Position numbers and translations under genes: made by a program
Source of the DNA: Pseudomonas sp. 10S4
GTDB taxonomy: Bacteria > Pseudomonadota > Gammaproteobacteria > Pseudomonadales > Pseudomonadaceae
Assembly: GCF_034344865.1 (NCBI RefSeq)
Contig: NZ_CP133774.1
Span: 1,798,001 to 1,862,000, forward strand
Reading direction: 5' to 3'
Length of the DNA stretch: 64,000 bases
Part shown: positions 44,092 to 53,866 of the stretch, one piece after another
Numbering within the stretch: position 1 is the first letter of the stretch
Layout: each line of letters starts with the position of its first letter
Notes under the pieces: generated by a model
What the model saw: only the letters and a program-made list of their open reading frames with translations
The model's database searches: none
Told to the model about the DNA's origin: nothing

Positions 44092-44727
44092 TCATTGACG
44101 TTTAAGCATCACCGGCAACTGCGCCACCAACTTCACGTTGTTCAGCGGTGCGCGAATGAACCCGCGCTGCGTCCCGTCCGGCCCGATTACCGCGAGGTTG
44201 CCGCTGTGGTCGACCGTGTAGTTAGGCTTGCTGGTGTCCGCCGGAATAAACGGAATGCTCACCGCGTTGGCGAGTTTCTGGATGTCTTCCACCGACGAGG
44301 CGGTCAGTCCCTGGAACTGCGGGTCGAAGTAACCCAAATACTGTTTGAGCTGCTTGGGCGTGTCGCGGTTCGGGTCGACGCTGACCAGGATGATCTGCAA
44401 CTTGGCCGCCGCTTCTGGCGGCAGTTCGCTCTTGATCTGACGCAACTGGGCGAGGGTGGTCGGGCAGATGTCCGGGCAGAAGGTGTAGCCAAAGAACAGC
44501 AGACTCCACTTGTCTTTCAGCTCGTTGACCGCCACCGGTTTGCCGTCCTGGTCGGTCATCGTCACGCTCGGCAGGTTACGGCTTTGCGGCAGCAAGATGA
44601 TCCCGGCGTCGATCAGTGCCGTCGGGTCACCCTGGCCCTTGCCGGACAGCACTTTGTTGACGGTCAGGCCCAGCACAAGCGCGATCAGGGCAACGAGGAT
44701 GAAGACGGTTTTCTGAGTTCGAGTCAT
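44092..44727 (-). CDS. SCO1/SenC family copper chaperone of cytochrome c oxidase
   Basis: A 211-residue membrane-anchored protein with a helix at about residues 7-25 and a thioredoxin-like periplasmic domain. The copper site is CPDIC at 84-88 with the distal His in [11 protein letters not shown]. It delivers copper to the CuA centre of subunit II. The ATG at 44727 overlaps the ctaB stop by four bases; an upstream extension of the frame lies inside ctaB and is not used. It is the last gene of the oxidase operon. Confidence 0.93.
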   Translation of the reverse strand: MTRTQKTVFILVALIALVLGLTVNKVLSGKGQGDPTALIDAGIILLPQSRNLPSVTMTDQDGKPVAVNELKDKWSLLFFGYTFCPDICPTTLAQLRQIKSELPPEAAAKLQIILVSVDPNRDTPKQLKQYLGYFDPQFQGLTASSVEDIQKLANAVSIPFIPADTSKPNYTVDHSGNLAVIGPDGTQRGFIRAPLNNVKLVAQLPVMLKRQ

Positions 44728-45623
44728 AGGTTCAACAGTAAGTAGTGGTCTACGAGCAGGGCGATAAACAGCAGGAACAAGTACCAAATAGAGTACTTGA
44801 ACGTGTTGATCGCCGCGTGCGGCCGAGTGCCACGGTACAGCACCACGGCCCATTGCAGAAACCTCGCGCCCAGTCCCAAGGCACAAACGAGGTAGAGCAC
44901 ACCGCTCATGTGGATCACATAAGGCATCAGGCTGACCGCCAGCAGCGCGAAGGTGTAAAGCAGGATGTGGACTTTGGTGTAGTGCTCGCCGTGGGTCACC
45001 GGCAGCATCGGAATGTCGGCCTTGGCATATTCCTCTTTGCGGTGAATGGCCAGGGCCCAGAAGTGTGGCGGGGTCCAGGCGAAGATGATCAGCACCAGCA
45101 GCAACGGTTCGGCACCGATATGCCCGGTCGCGGCGGTCCAGCCGAGTAGCGGCGGGGCAGCGCCGGCGAGTCCGCCGATGACGATGTTCTGCGGCGTCGC
45201 GCGTTTCAGGAAACCGGTGTAGACCACTGCATAGCCGAGCAGGGAGGCAAGGGTCAGCCAAGCAGTCAGCGGATTGGTGAACGCCAGCAACAATGCCTGA
45301 CCGAGCAGCGCCAGCACCAAGGCAAAGGTCAACGCCGCTGCGGGTGACACCCGGCCTTCAGCCAGCGGTCGCTTGTGAGTCCGCGCCATCACCGCATCGA
45401 TCCGCCGGTCCACCACATGATTGACCGCCGCCGCGCCACCAGCACACAGGGCGATCCCCAGATTGCCGAACACCAGCACCGTCCACGGCACTCCGGCGCG
45501 GGTCGCGAGGAACATGCCCACCAAGGATGTGATGAGCATCAGCACCACCACTTTCGGCTTGGTCAGTTCCAGATAATCCCGCCAGATTGCCTGACTGTGA
45601 CGTTCGCCGATCAGAGTCGCCAT
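44724..45623 (-). CDS. cyoE: Heme O synthase (protoheme IX farnesyltransferase) CyoE/CtaB
   Basis: A 299-residue UbiA-superfamily enzyme with about nine membrane helices. It attaches farnesyl to heme b, giving heme o. The prenyl-diphosphate motif is [20 protein letters not shown] and the second conserved loop contains [17 protein letters not shown]. It overlaps the heme A synthase gene by 13 bases. Its position after ctaA indicates service to the aa3-type oxidase rather than a bo3 oxidase. Confidence 0.94.
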   Translation of the reverse strand: MATLIGERHSQAIWRDYLELTKPKVVVLMLITSLVGMFLATRAGVPWTVLVFGNLGIALCAGGAAAVNHVVDRRIDAVMARTHKRPLAEGRVSPAAALTFALVLALLGQALLLAFTNPLTAWLTLASLLGYAVVYTGFLKRATPQNIVIGGLAGAAPPLLGWTAATGHIGAEPLLLVLIIFAWTPPHFWALAIHRKEEYAKADIPMLPVTHGEHYTKVHILLYTFALLAVSLMPYVIHMSGVLYLVCALGLGARFLQWAVVLYRGTRPHAAINTFKYSIWYLFLLFIALLVDHYLLLNL

Positions 45624-46690
45624 GGCATCTCTCCTTTTATTGTTATGGGCCCGGCGGAGTGTTTACGCAGGCTGAAACGCCAGCGCGCAGGGGATTGCTG
45701 CTTGACCCGAACCAGACTGGTTCGCGCGTGATAATTGACCAGCACCATCGTCAGCAACAACGTCGCACCGCCCGCGTTGTGGGCGACGGCAATCGGCAGC
45801 GGCAGGTGAAACAGCACGTTGCTGATGCCCAGGGTGATTTGTGCGCCGAGGGCGATCAACACAAGGCCTGCGAGACGAGTCATGCCGACCACTTTTAGCT
45901 GCCAGGCCAGGCCCAGCAGCACCAGCGTCACCAGTAGGGCGCCGATCCGGTGGGTCAGGTGAATCGCGGTGCGGGCATCGCTGTCCAGTTGCCCGCCGAG
46001 GTAATTGGGCCCGATGTGTTGGGTCAGGTGAAAACCGTTGGCGAAATCAGCTGGTGGCAGCCATTGGCCGTGGCAGGTCGGGAAGTCGATGCACGCCACT
46101 GCCGCGTAGTTGGAACTGACCCAGCCGCCGAGGGCGATTTGCAGGATCACCAGCAGCAAGCCGGCGGTCGCCCAGTACTGCAAGCGTTTTGGCACCGTTA
46201 GGGCCGGCAATACGCCGGACAGCCGTAGGGTCAGCAGAAACAACAAACTCAGGGTCGCGAACCCGCCAAGCAAATGCCCGGTGACCACTTGCGGCCAGAG
46301 CTTGAGCGTCACCGTCCACATGCCGAACGCCGCTTGGGCGAACACCACCGCCAACAGAAACAACGGCAATTTCACCGGTTGCCCCGGGTGACGACGATGA
46401 ACCCAGGCACGACCGGCCAGCACCGAGATCAACAGCCCCAGCGTGCCGGCGAAGTAGCGGTGGATCATCTCGTTCCAGCCTTTGTGGGCAACGACCGGCG
46501 TATCGGGGAAATGCAGTTCGGCATGGGCTAACTGGGCTTCGCTTTTTGGCACGCTGATAAAGCCGTAGCAACCCGGCCAGTCCGGGCAGCCGAGGCCGGC
46601 GTGGGTCAGGCGAGTGTAGGCGCCGAGCAACACCACAATCAGTGCCAGCAAGGTGGCAAACAGCGCGAGGCGAAATCCAGGTTTGGCCAT
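45611..46690 (-). CDS. Heme A synthase CtaA/COX15
   Basis: A 359-residue membrane enzyme with eight helices that oxidises heme o to heme a. Conserved heme-ligand histidines are in [31 protein letters not shown] and [11 protein letters not shown]. Two cysteines in [13 protein letters not shown] near the N-terminus mark the COX15 family. Start at 46690 ([20 protein letters not shown]). It follows the assembly-factor gene at 46701 by ten bases. Confidence 0.93.
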   Translation of the reverse strand: MAKPGFRLALFATLLALIVVLLGAYTRLTHAGLGCPDWPGCYGFISVPKSEAQLAHAELHFPDTPVVAHKGWNEMIHRYFAGTLGLLISVLAGRAWVHRRHPGQPVKLPLFLLAVVFAQAAFGMWTVTLKLWPQVVTGHLLGGFATLSLLFLLTLRLSGVLPALTVPKRLQYWATAGLLLVILQIALGGWVSSNYAAVACIDFPTCHGQWLPPADFANGFHLTQHIGPNYLGGQLDSDARTAIHLTHRIGALLVTLVLLGLAWQLKVVGMTRLAGLVLIALGAQITLGISNVLFHLPLPIAVAHNAGGATLLLTMVLVNYHARTSLVRVKQQSPARWRFSLRKHSAGPITIKGEMPWRL

Positions 46691-46700
46691 GACGATGCCC

Positions 46701-47294
46701 TTATCCGATGTTCGACAGTTTCAGCAGTTGACGCAGATCGTTCAGCAGGTCCTTGCCCTTGACCGTCGGGTCGTAGCGCAGCACCAGATTGCCGTGGGGG
46801 TCGATGATCCACAGCTGCGGCGCGGTCTTGTCCCCTGTTGTTTTACTGAACGTGGTCAAGTCCATGGGATAGCGCTGCAGTTGTGGATATTCGCGAGTCA
46901 GCTTGGCTTCATAGTCGGCGGTCAGCGGTTGCGCCGCTGCCAATGCATGACTGGCACGGGACGCATCGCGACCGAGGCCGATCTGGATTTGCCGCGCCAG
47001 GTACACCAGTTGCTGGCAGTCCACCAAGCAGTCCTTGGGCGCGGTCACCAGCATTTGCCAGCGATCCTCTTCGGCCTGCACGCCGAGGTCGGCGCGGGTC
47101 TGGCCGTTGCCGATCAGTTCGCCGTGATAACTGCGGCCGTCCGGCACCCAGAAATTCAGTTTGTACATGCCGGTGGCGAGGATCATCGGACCGATCACCC
47201 CGAGCAGGATCAGCAGCAGTTGCAAACGCCCCTTGCGCCGACTCGCCGGCGTTTTCGCCTCAGACATGCTGGGTGGATTCATGGCCGCTCCCAT
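46701..47294 (-). CDS. Cytochrome c oxidase operon accessory membrane protein (PA0111-like)
   Basis: A 197-residue protein with one N-terminal membrane helix (LQLLLILLGVIGPMILATG) and a periplasmic domain. That domain has thioredoxin-like features (WQMLVTAPKDCLVDCQQLVYLARQIQ, PQLWIIDPHGNLVLRYD), including the Cys pair CLVDC, so it may resemble SCO proteins and handle copper or thiols. The ATG at 47294 is preferred because AAAGGAG stands seven bases before it. It overlaps the SURF1 gene by 35 bases. Function inferred from the operon. Confidence 0.8.
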   Translation of the reverse strand: MGAAMNPPSMSEAKTPASRRKGRLQLLLILLGVIGPMILATGMYKLNFWVPDGRSYHGELIGNGQTRADLGVQAEEDRWQMLVTAPKDCLVDCQQLVYLARQIQIGLGRDASRASHALAAAQPLTADYEAKLTREYPQLQRYPMDLTTFSKTTGDKTAPQLWIIDPHGNLVLRYDPTVKGKDLLNDLRQLLKLSNIG

Positions 47295-48000
47295 GGTGTT
47301 TCTCCTTTGCGTTGTGCCAGCCGAGGTAGATAAAAAGGCCAAACAGGGCGATCGCCATGGCGAACCACTGCACGGCATAAGCGATGTGTTTTTCCGGTCC
47401 CATGGCCACCACCGGCCAATCGGCCTGGTAGGACGCGGGGCCGGTTTCTTCACGTAATTCGTAGGCGAAACCTTCGCGATTGAGCGAAGCCCAGAGCTTG
47501 GCCGGTTCGACGGCGGTGATCAGCTTCGGCCAGGTCGATGTCGTTGGATCGGCGTGTAATTGGAACGTCGCGCCGGGGGAAACGTAGACCCACGCGTCAA
47601 TGCTCTGCGCTTCGGTGGGTGTCTTGAATTGCGGTGGGGTGCGGCGCTCCGGCCACGGCAACCAACCGCGATTGACCAGCAACCAAAGCCCGGTCGCTTG
47701 ATCATGAAACGGTTGCAGCAACTCGACGCCGACCTTGCCGTTGCGCTGGCGGTTATCCAGCAACAAGCTGTGCTCGGCATCGAACTGGCCGTACAGGTGC
47801 ACCCGGCGAAAGGCCGGGTCCTGGGTGTGTTGCAGCGCGGTGCTGGCCATCGGTTCGGCCGCCCTGCGCTCGGCGTAGCTTTGCAGCAGCGCGCTTTTCT
47901 CTGCGCCTCGGCTCAGTTGCCAGAAGCCGAGCGACACCAGCAGCGGCAACAACAGCGCCACTACAATCGTCGGCACGATGCCCGGCCGAAAGCGCTTCAT
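47260..48000 (-). CDS. SURF1 family cytochrome oxidase assembly protein
   Basis: A 246-residue protein with membrane helices at each end (TIVVALLLPLLVSLGFWQLSR and YAVQWFAMAIALFGLFIYLGW) around a periplasmic domain. Conserved segments are FWQLSRGAEK, LLLDNRQRNGKVG, LLVNRGWLPWP and the C-terminal HIAYAVQWFAMA. SURF1 helps insert heme a into subunit I. The ATG at 48000 (MKRFRPG) is preferred; the longer frame to 48213 runs against the divergent DUF2909 gene. Confidence 0.93.
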   Translation of the reverse strand: MKRFRPGIVPTIVVALLLPLLVSLGFWQLSRGAEKSALLQSYAERRAAEPMASTALQHTQDPAFRRVHLYGQFDAEHSLLLDNRQRNGKVGVELLQPFHDQATGLWLLVNRGWLPWPERRTPPQFKTPTEAQSIDAWVYVSPGATFQLHADPTTSTWPKLITAVEPAKLWASLNREGFAYELREETGPASYQADWPVVAMGPEKHIAYAVQWFAMAIALFGLFIYLGWHNAKEKHHGSGHESTQHV

Positions 48001-48070
48001 GGCATCGCCAGAAAGTCGGTCATCGCGATAGCTATACTCAAATGCATCGCCTGTCCCCCGGAGTCTTACC

Positions 48071-48274
48071 ATGCTCAAAGCAGCCATCGTCCTGATGCTG
48101 ATTGCCACGGTTGTCAGCCTGTTCAGCGGCCTGTTTTTTCTGGTCAAGGACGACAGCAGCTCGAATCGCCTGGTGATCGCCTTGAGTGTTCGGGTTGCCT
48201 TGGCCGCCACCACCGTTGGCTTGATCGCCTGGGGTTTCTACAGCGGCCAGTTAGTGTCTACTGCGCCTTGGTAA
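48071..48274 (+). CDS. DUF2909 twin-transmembrane protein
   Basis: A 67-residue protein of two helices (AAIVLMLIATVVSLFSGLFFLV and ALSVRVALAATTVGLIAWGFY). It lies on the opposite strand inside the oxidase operon between SURF1 and subunit III, a placement kept in other Pseudomonas, and belongs to the DUF2909 family. Its stop is four bases from the coIII stop. Its role is unknown but may be oxidase assembly. Confidence 0.85.
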   Translation: MLKAAIVLMLIATVVSLFSGLFFLVKDDSSSNRLVIALSVRVALAATTVGLIAWGFYSGQLVSTAPW

Positions 48275-48278
48275 TGCC

Positions 48279-49165
48279 TCAAAGCACGTAGACGAAAACG
48301 AACAGCCCGATCCACACCACGTCGACGAAGTGCCAGTACCAACTCGCCGCTTCGAAGCCGAACTGGTGCTCGTTATCGAAGTGTCCGCGCATGATCCGCA
48401 TCAGCATCACGAACAGGATGATGGTGCCGATGGTCACGTGGGCGCCGTGGAACCCGGTGAGCATGAAGAACGTTGCGCCGTAGACGCCCGAACCGAGGGT
48501 CAGCCCCAGTTCGTGGTAGGCGTGTGTGTATTCTTCGGCTTGCAGCGCGAGGAACCCGCAGCCCAGCAGCACGGTGATCGCCAGCCAGATTTTAAGCGCG
48601 CCGCGATGGCCTTTTTCAAGGCGTGATGGGCGATGGTCACGGTGACGCTGGAGCTGACCAGCAAAATAGTGTTGATCAGCGGCAGGCCCCAGGGGCTGAT
48701 GACTTCTTTAGGTGGCGGGAACAGTTTCGGGTCCGGGGTGTGCAGCAGCGGCCAGGCGAATTGAAAGTTCGGCCAGAGCATGTGGGCGATGCCCTTTGGG
48801 CCTTCGCCTCCCAGCGCCGGGCCAGAGATGTGCCGCACGTAAAACAGCGCACCGAAGAAGGCGATGAAGAACATCACCTCGGAGAAGATGAACCAACTCA
48901 TGCCCCAGCGGAACGAGCGATCAAGCTGCGGGCTGTACAACCCCGCGCGGCTCTCCTTGATCACCGTGCCGAACCAGCCGAACAGCATGTAGGCCAGCAG
49001 CAGGCCGCCGACGAAAAAGATCAGCGGGCCGTGGGATTCCGGCCGTGCCGCTTTCAGGTCGTTGAACCAGGTGGCCAGGCCGTACACCGTGACCAGCATG
49101 CCGGCGGTGGCGATGATCGGCCATTTGCTCTGGGCGGGTACGTAATAGTGCTCATGAGTTGCCAT
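48279..49165 (-). CDS. Cytochrome c oxidase subunit III (one-base frameshift)
   Basis: A subunit with seven membrane helices, 295 residues when corrected. The N-terminal part (MATHEHYYVPAQSKWPI to VTIAHHALKK) reads in one frame; after the Lys pair a G is missing near 48610. Restoring it gives KKGHRGALKIWLAITVLLG and joins the C-terminal 97 residues (GFHGAHVTIGTIILFVM, FGFEAASWYWHFVDVVWI). It supports the core oxidase and proton uptake. Located between ctaG and the SURF1 gene. Confidence 0.93.
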
Positions 49166-49198
49166 TTATTGTTCTCCTTATCGGGCACGCTTCAACGC

Positions 49199-49753
49199 CT
49201 AGCCACCGGTGCTTGCAGCAGCCACGGGCGGATGACGTGCGGTGATATCGAACAGCGTGTAAGACAGCGTCAGGTGCTTCACATCCTTGGGCATGTCACG
49301 GTCAACGATGAAACGTACCGGCATCTCGATCCGTTGACCGGGCTGCAGCACTTGCTGGGTAAAGCAGAAACATTCGGTCTTGTGGAAGTACGCCGCCGCC
49401 TCGCTGGGCGCGATGCTCGGCACTGCCTGGGCGCTCATCGGGTGGTCGGTGGGGTTGTAGGCGACAAACAGCATTTCGCTCACCGCCCCGGGATAGGTGG
49501 TCAGTTCATTGCCCTTGGGATAGAACTCCCACGGCATGTCGGCGTTGTTCATCGACAGAAACTGCACGCGCACTTGCCGCGAGGTGTCGACCGTCTGTTC
49601 GCCTTCGTACTGCCCGGCGGTTTTGCCGTTGATGCCGAAGGCCTTGCACATCACGTCGTAGATCGGCACAAGGGCAAACCCGAATACAAACATCGCTACC
49701 ACCACCATCAGCAGGCGCGTGACCAGTTTTTTCAGAGAAATTGAATCAGCCAT
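49199..49753 (-). CDS. Cytochrome c oxidase assembly protein CtaG/COX11
   Basis: A 184-residue protein with one membrane helix near the N-terminus (RLLMVVVAMFVFGFALVPIYDVMC) and a periplasmic immunoglobulin-like domain. The copper-binding CFCFTQQVL motif is intact. It delivers copper to the CuB site of subunit I. The ATG at 49753 (MADSISLKK) is used; the longer frame from 49906 crosses the REP array. It follows ctaD after that array. Confidence 0.93.
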   Translation of the reverse strand: MADSISLKKLVTRLLMVVVAMFVFGFALVPIYDVMCKAFGINGKTAGQYEGEQTVDTSRQVRVQFLSMNNADMPWEFYPKGNELTTYPGAVSEMLFVAYNPTDHPMSAQAVPSIAPSEAAAYFHKTECFCFTQQVLQPGQRIEMPVRFIVDRDMPKDVKHLTLSYTLFDITARHPPVAAASTGG

Positions 49754-49777
49754 GATGTCTGCCCTCACGCCCAAGCC

Positions 49778-49905
49778 CTGTGGGAGCGAGCCTTTGTGGC
49801 GAGGGAGCTTGCTCCCGCTGGGCTGCGAAGCGGCCCCAAAAGCTTTGCGTCTGCTTCGCAGCCGAGCGGGAGCAAGCTCCCTCGCCACACAAGTTCGCTC
49901 CCACA
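49778..49905. repeat. Nested REP array: one REP pair inside another
   Basis: The outer halves are CTGTGGGAGCGAGC at 49778-49791 and TTCGCTCCCACA at 49893-49904. Between them, at 49795-49889, sits a full inverted pair of the other type (TGTGGCGAGGGAGCTTGCTC to GAGCAAGCTCCCTCGCCACA) with GCTGCGAAGC/GCTTCGCAGC inner palindromes. It lies within the oxidase operon, between ctaD and ctaG. Confidence 0.85.
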
Positions 49906-49918
49906 TGGGTTACAGCGT

Positions 49919-51515
49919 TCATTTCACTTCCGGCGGGGTGGTGAAGGTGTGATACGGCGCCGGTGACGGCACGCTCCACTCCAGACCTTCAGCCCCTTCC
50001 CACGGTTTGGCCGGTGCTGGCGGGCCGCCGCGAATGGTCTTGATCACGATGAACAGGAAGAACAGCTGCGTGGTACCGAACATGAACGCGCCAATCGACG
50101 ACACCATGTTGAAGTCGGCGAATTGCAGGTTGTAGTCCGGAATCCGTCGCGGCATGCCCGCCAGCCCCACGAAGTGCATCGGGAAAAAGGTCATGTTCAT
50201 ACCGATGAACGACAGCCAGAAATGCAGCTTGCCGAGAGTTTCGTCGTACATGTGGCCGGTCCATTTCGGCAGCCAGTAGTAGGCCGAGGCGAAGATCCCG
50301 AAGATCGCCCCCGGCACCAGCACGTAGTGGAAGTGCGCGACCACGAAGTAGGTGTCCTGGTACTGGAAGTCCGCCGGGGCGATGGCCAGCATCAGGCCGG
50401 AGAAGACGCCGCCGATGGAGAACAGGATGATCGAGACGCCACGGCGAACAGCATCGGCGTTTCGAAGGTCAGCGAGCCTTGCCACATGGTGCTGGCCCAG
50501 TTGAACACTTTCACGCCGGTCGGCACCGCGATCAGCAGCGTGGCGTACATAAAGAACAACTCGCCCACCAGCGGAATACCAACCACGAACATGTGGTGCG
50601 CCCAGACGATAAACGACAGGAACGCGATGCTCGCCGTGGCGTAGACCATCGAGGTGTAGCCGAACAGTGGCTTGCGCGAGAAGGTCGGGATGATCGAGCT
50701 GACGGCACCGAAGAACGGCAGCGCGATGATGTACACCTCGGGGTGGCCGAAGAACCAGAACAGGTGCTGGAACAGCACCGGGTCCCCGCCACCGGCGGCA
50801 CTGAAGAAACTGGTGCCGAAGTGGATGTCCATCAGCATCATCGTCACGCACCCGGCCAGCACCGGCATTACTGCGATCAGCAGGAACGCGGTGATCAGCC
50901 AGGTCCAGACGAACAGCGGCATTTTCATCAGCGTCATGCCAGGGGCGCGCAGGTTGAGGATGGTGGCGATCACGTTGATCGCGCCCATGATCGAGCTGAT
51001 GCCCATCAGGTGGATGGCGAAGATGAAGTAGGTCACGCTTTCTGGCGCGTAGGTCGTGGAGAGCGGGGCGTAGAAGGTCCAGCCGAAGTTTGGCCCGCCG
51101 CCTGGCCGGTGAACAAGGTCGAGATCAACAGGATGAACGCCGCTGGCAGTAGCCAGAAGCTGAAGTTGTTCATCCGTGGCAGGGCCATGTCCGGCGCGCC
51201 GATCATCAACGGGATCATCCAGTTGGCGAGGCCGACGAAGGCTGGCATCACTGCACCGAAGACCATCACCAGGCCATGCATGGTGGTCATCTGGTTGAAG
51301 AACGCCGGTTCGACGATTTGCAGCCCGGGCTGGAACAGCTCGGCACGAATCACCATGGCGAACGAGCCGCCAATCAGGAACATGGTGAACGCAAACCACA
51401 GGTACAGCGTGCCGATGTCCTTGTGGTTGGTGGTCAGCACCCAGCGCATCAGGCCCTTGGCGGGGCCGTGGGCATGGTCGGCGGCATGACCGTGGTCATC
51501 GATTACAGCGCTCAT
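49919..51515 (-). CDS. ctaD: Cytochrome c oxidase subunit I CtaD (two one-base frameshifts)
   Basis: The catalytic heme-copper subunit with 12 membrane helices, 532 residues when both breaks are corrected. Landmarks are [15 protein letters not shown] at the N-terminus, TMHGLVMVF with the low-spin heme His, [14 protein letters not shown] with CuB His and the cross-linked Tyr, WAHHMF and [10 protein letters not shown]. Breaks occur near 51104-51108 (after LFTG, before PGGGPNFGW) and near 50437 (after FAVA, before [10 protein letters not shown]). Each needs one base added at a short G or C run. The three frames join without loss of family sequence. Confidence 0.94.
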
Positions 51516-51597
51516 GGCCGTTCTCCCGAGAACGAATGGGCTGGGCAGGCCGGGGCGCGCTGCCCCGACCGGTTCCTTACGTACGCAATAGACCGGG

Positions 51598-52724
51598 TCA
51601 TTTGCTTTCCGCCTGTTTCAACTCCAGCACTTCTTTAGGCGTGACCATGTCGCCTTTGTTGTTGCCCCAGGCGTTACGTTCGTAGGTCACGACCGCTGCG
51701 ATATCGACTTCCGAGAGCTGCTTGCCGAACGCCGCCATGGCGGTGCCAGGTTTGCCGAAGTAAACGCGGTGCAGGTGGTCTGCTTTCGGTCCGGTAGCAA
51801 TCGGCGAACCTTTGAGCGCCGGGAACATTGGCGGCAAGCCTTGCCCTTCGGCCTGGTGACAGGCCACGCAGGTGGTGTGATAGATCTTGTCACCGCGCTC
51901 TTTGAGTTCGTCGAGGGTCCACTCCTTGGTTGTCAGCTCTTTGAGCTGCAAGGCTTCTGCCTTGCGATCGGCCAGCCACTTGTCGTAATCGGCCTTTTCC
52001 TTGACCTCGACCACGATCGGCATAAAGCCGTGATCCTTGCCGCACAGCTCGGCACACTGGCCACGGTAAATGCCGGGCTTGTCGATCCGGGTCCAGGCTT
52101 CGTTGACGAACCCCGGAATCGCATCGCGCTTGACCGCAAAGGCCGGCACCCACCAGGAGTGGATAACGTCGGCGGAAGTCACCAGGAAGCGCACCTTGGC
52201 CCCGATCGGCAGCACCAACGGTTTGTCGACCTCGAGCAAGTAGTGCTCGCCCTTGGCTTCCTTGTTGTGGATTTGATCCTGGGGGTGGCCAGGTTGCTGA
52301 AGAACTCGACGTCCTGGCCCAAGTATTTGTAGTGCCACTTCCACTGATAGCCGGTGATCTGGATATCGATATCCGGCTCACTGGAGTCATACATCTTGAT
52401 CAGGGTGGCTGTCGCGGGAACCGCCATGGCCACCAGAATGATGAAGGGCACGACAGTCCAGAGAATTTCTACGGTGGTACTTTCATGAAATTTTGCGGCC
52501 ACCTGCCCGGTCGAGCGGCGGTGGACCATCATCGACCAGAACATGGCGCCGAAGACGATGATGCCGATCACTACACAGATCCAGAAAATGGTCATGTGCA
52601 GGTCAAATACTGCGTGACTGATTTCAGTCGCTCCAGGCGCCATATTCACAGTCCAGGCGGCTTGCGCCTGGCTGAAAATCGACCACAACAGGAGGCCCAT
52701 CCAGACATGTGGATGTCGCATCAT
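51598..52724 (-). CDS. Cytochrome c oxidase subunit II with fused cytochrome c, caa3 type (one-base frameshift)
   Basis: A 375-residue protein when corrected. The signal peptide ends AQAAW, two membrane helices follow (DLHMTIFWICVVIGIIVFGA and VPFIILVAMAVPATATLI), then the CuA domain with CAELCGKDHGFMPI. A cytochrome c domain with CVACH closes the protein (methionine ligand probably in PGTAMAAFG). After NLATP the G run at 52281-52285 is one base short; restoring it gives QDQIHNKEAKGEHYLLEV. It is the first gene of the oxidase operon; 82 bases separate it from ctaD. Confidence 0.94.
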
Positions 52725-53095
52725 TGCGGGTTCCCCTTATCGTTCTTGTTATCCCGCCGGCTTTCACCTGCGGCAAGGGAGCGGCTTTTTCAGACTACGA
52801 ACTTGAATCGCCGAGCCTTGCTGCATATGCAGTCGGGCGTCATCAGCTAACTCCATTCAAAACCGAGTATAGACAGCGACCGCGACCTCGCAACGCGATG
52901 GCGTAAATCAGCTGAAACAGCTTGTACTTGCGTTCCAGGGCACGAATGGAGAAGGATGCAGACGAGTGGTGGCAAATCGATATAACTGCAATGTCTCAAG
53001 GATGAAATAATTATGACAAATGCGTCTTAGCATTTTTCATAAGCCAGCTAAGTTATGTTCTCCCTATTTCATTGCCTTTGTTTCCTGGAGTTTTC
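52725..53095. other. Divergent promoter region of the oxidase operon
   Basis: 371 bases without a supportable gene between coxB and the hypothetical gene at 53096. It contains the 12-bp perfect palindrome CTGCATATGCAG at 52821-52832 and an AT-rich stretch at 52985-53060 that may hold the promoter of the rightward gene. No further motif recognised. Confidence 0.5.
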
Positions 53096-53746
53096 ATGAG
53101 CACCGCCGCATTGCGCGAGCAGATCCAAAAAGCCCAACAACATGAGGCCGAGACCGGCCTGTTAACTCGTCAACTGGAAACTCAACTGCCGCACCTGCAT
53201 TCCGCCATCCAGCTACCGGATGTCGACGCCAAGGGCGTGATGACCCGTTTTGTGGCCGCTTATATAGAGCAAGTGCCGGACCTGTTGGACGCAGCCAATG
53301 ATGTCGCTCGGGAAGCGGGCATCGAATCACAGATCAAACCGGTGCTGAAAATCGCCGAGCAGTTCTTCCTCAAGCCGCCGGCGATCATGACCGGGCATAT
53401 CGGCCTGGACAGCCTGCTGGACGAAGCTTATCTGGCGCACCGGTTGGTCGAAGAGGTCAATGACCTGTACATCAAGCATTTTGGCCAGCCACTGATCCCA
53501 TTGGACATGACTGTCGCCAACCTGATTGCCCACCAATTGATCGGCGAAGAATTTGCCAACCAACTGGATGAGGCGGTGCATCACGCCGTGGACGAGATGC
53601 TTAACGAAGACAGTTTCGCGCTGGAGTCGGTGGAAGCCTACCGCGAGAAACTCAACAGCCCGGACACCGGCACCGCGTGGAAACGCTGGCCGTGTCTGTC
53701 GCGCCAGTTGGGCGTGGGCCTGGAGCTGGATCAACCGGCTGCTTGA
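53096..53746 (+). CDS. Conserved hypothetical helical protein (PA0104-like)
   Basis: A 216-residue soluble protein, mostly helical, starting MSTAALREQIQKAQQHEAET. CTGGAG lies five bases before the ATG at 53096; an upstream in-frame start at 53072 would add eight residues without a ribosome site. It has no signal peptide, no cysteine cluster and no motif I recognise; the central region (IMTGHIGLDSLLDEAYLAHRLVEEVNDLY) looks well conserved in style. It sits beside the oxidase and SulP genes, as in P. aeruginosa. Confidence 0.7.
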   Translation: MSTAALREQIQKAQQHEAETGLLTRQLETQLPHLHSAIQLPDVDAKGVMTRFVAAYIEQVPDLLDAANDVAREAGIESQIKPVLKIAEQFFLKPPAIMTGHIGLDSLLDEAYLAHRLVEEVNDLYIKHFGQPLIPLDMTVANLIAHQLIGEEFANQLDEAVHHAVDEMLNEDSFALESVEAYREKLNSPDTGTAWKRWPCLSRQLGVGLELDQPAA

Positions 53747-53767
53747 TCCATAGATCAACACAATCCC

Positions 53768-53859
53768 CTGTGGGAGCGAGCTTGCTCGCGATTGCGGTGG
53801 GTCAGTCAACATAGATGTTGGATGTTATGGCCCCATCGCGAGCAAGCTCGCTCCCACAG
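53768..53859. repeat. Inverted REP pair
   Basis: CTGTGGGAGCGAGCTTGCTC and GAGCAAGCTCGCTCCCACAG are perfect inverses with CGCGAT/ATCGCG inner edges, about 50 bases apart. It lies between two convergent genes. Confidence 0.88.
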
Positions 53860-53866
53860 TGTTGTT

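Noticed and set aside
44728..45261. N-terminal extension of the SCO gene
   Set aside because: The extra frame lies within cyoE and has no SCO features; ATG 44727 gives the normal protein.
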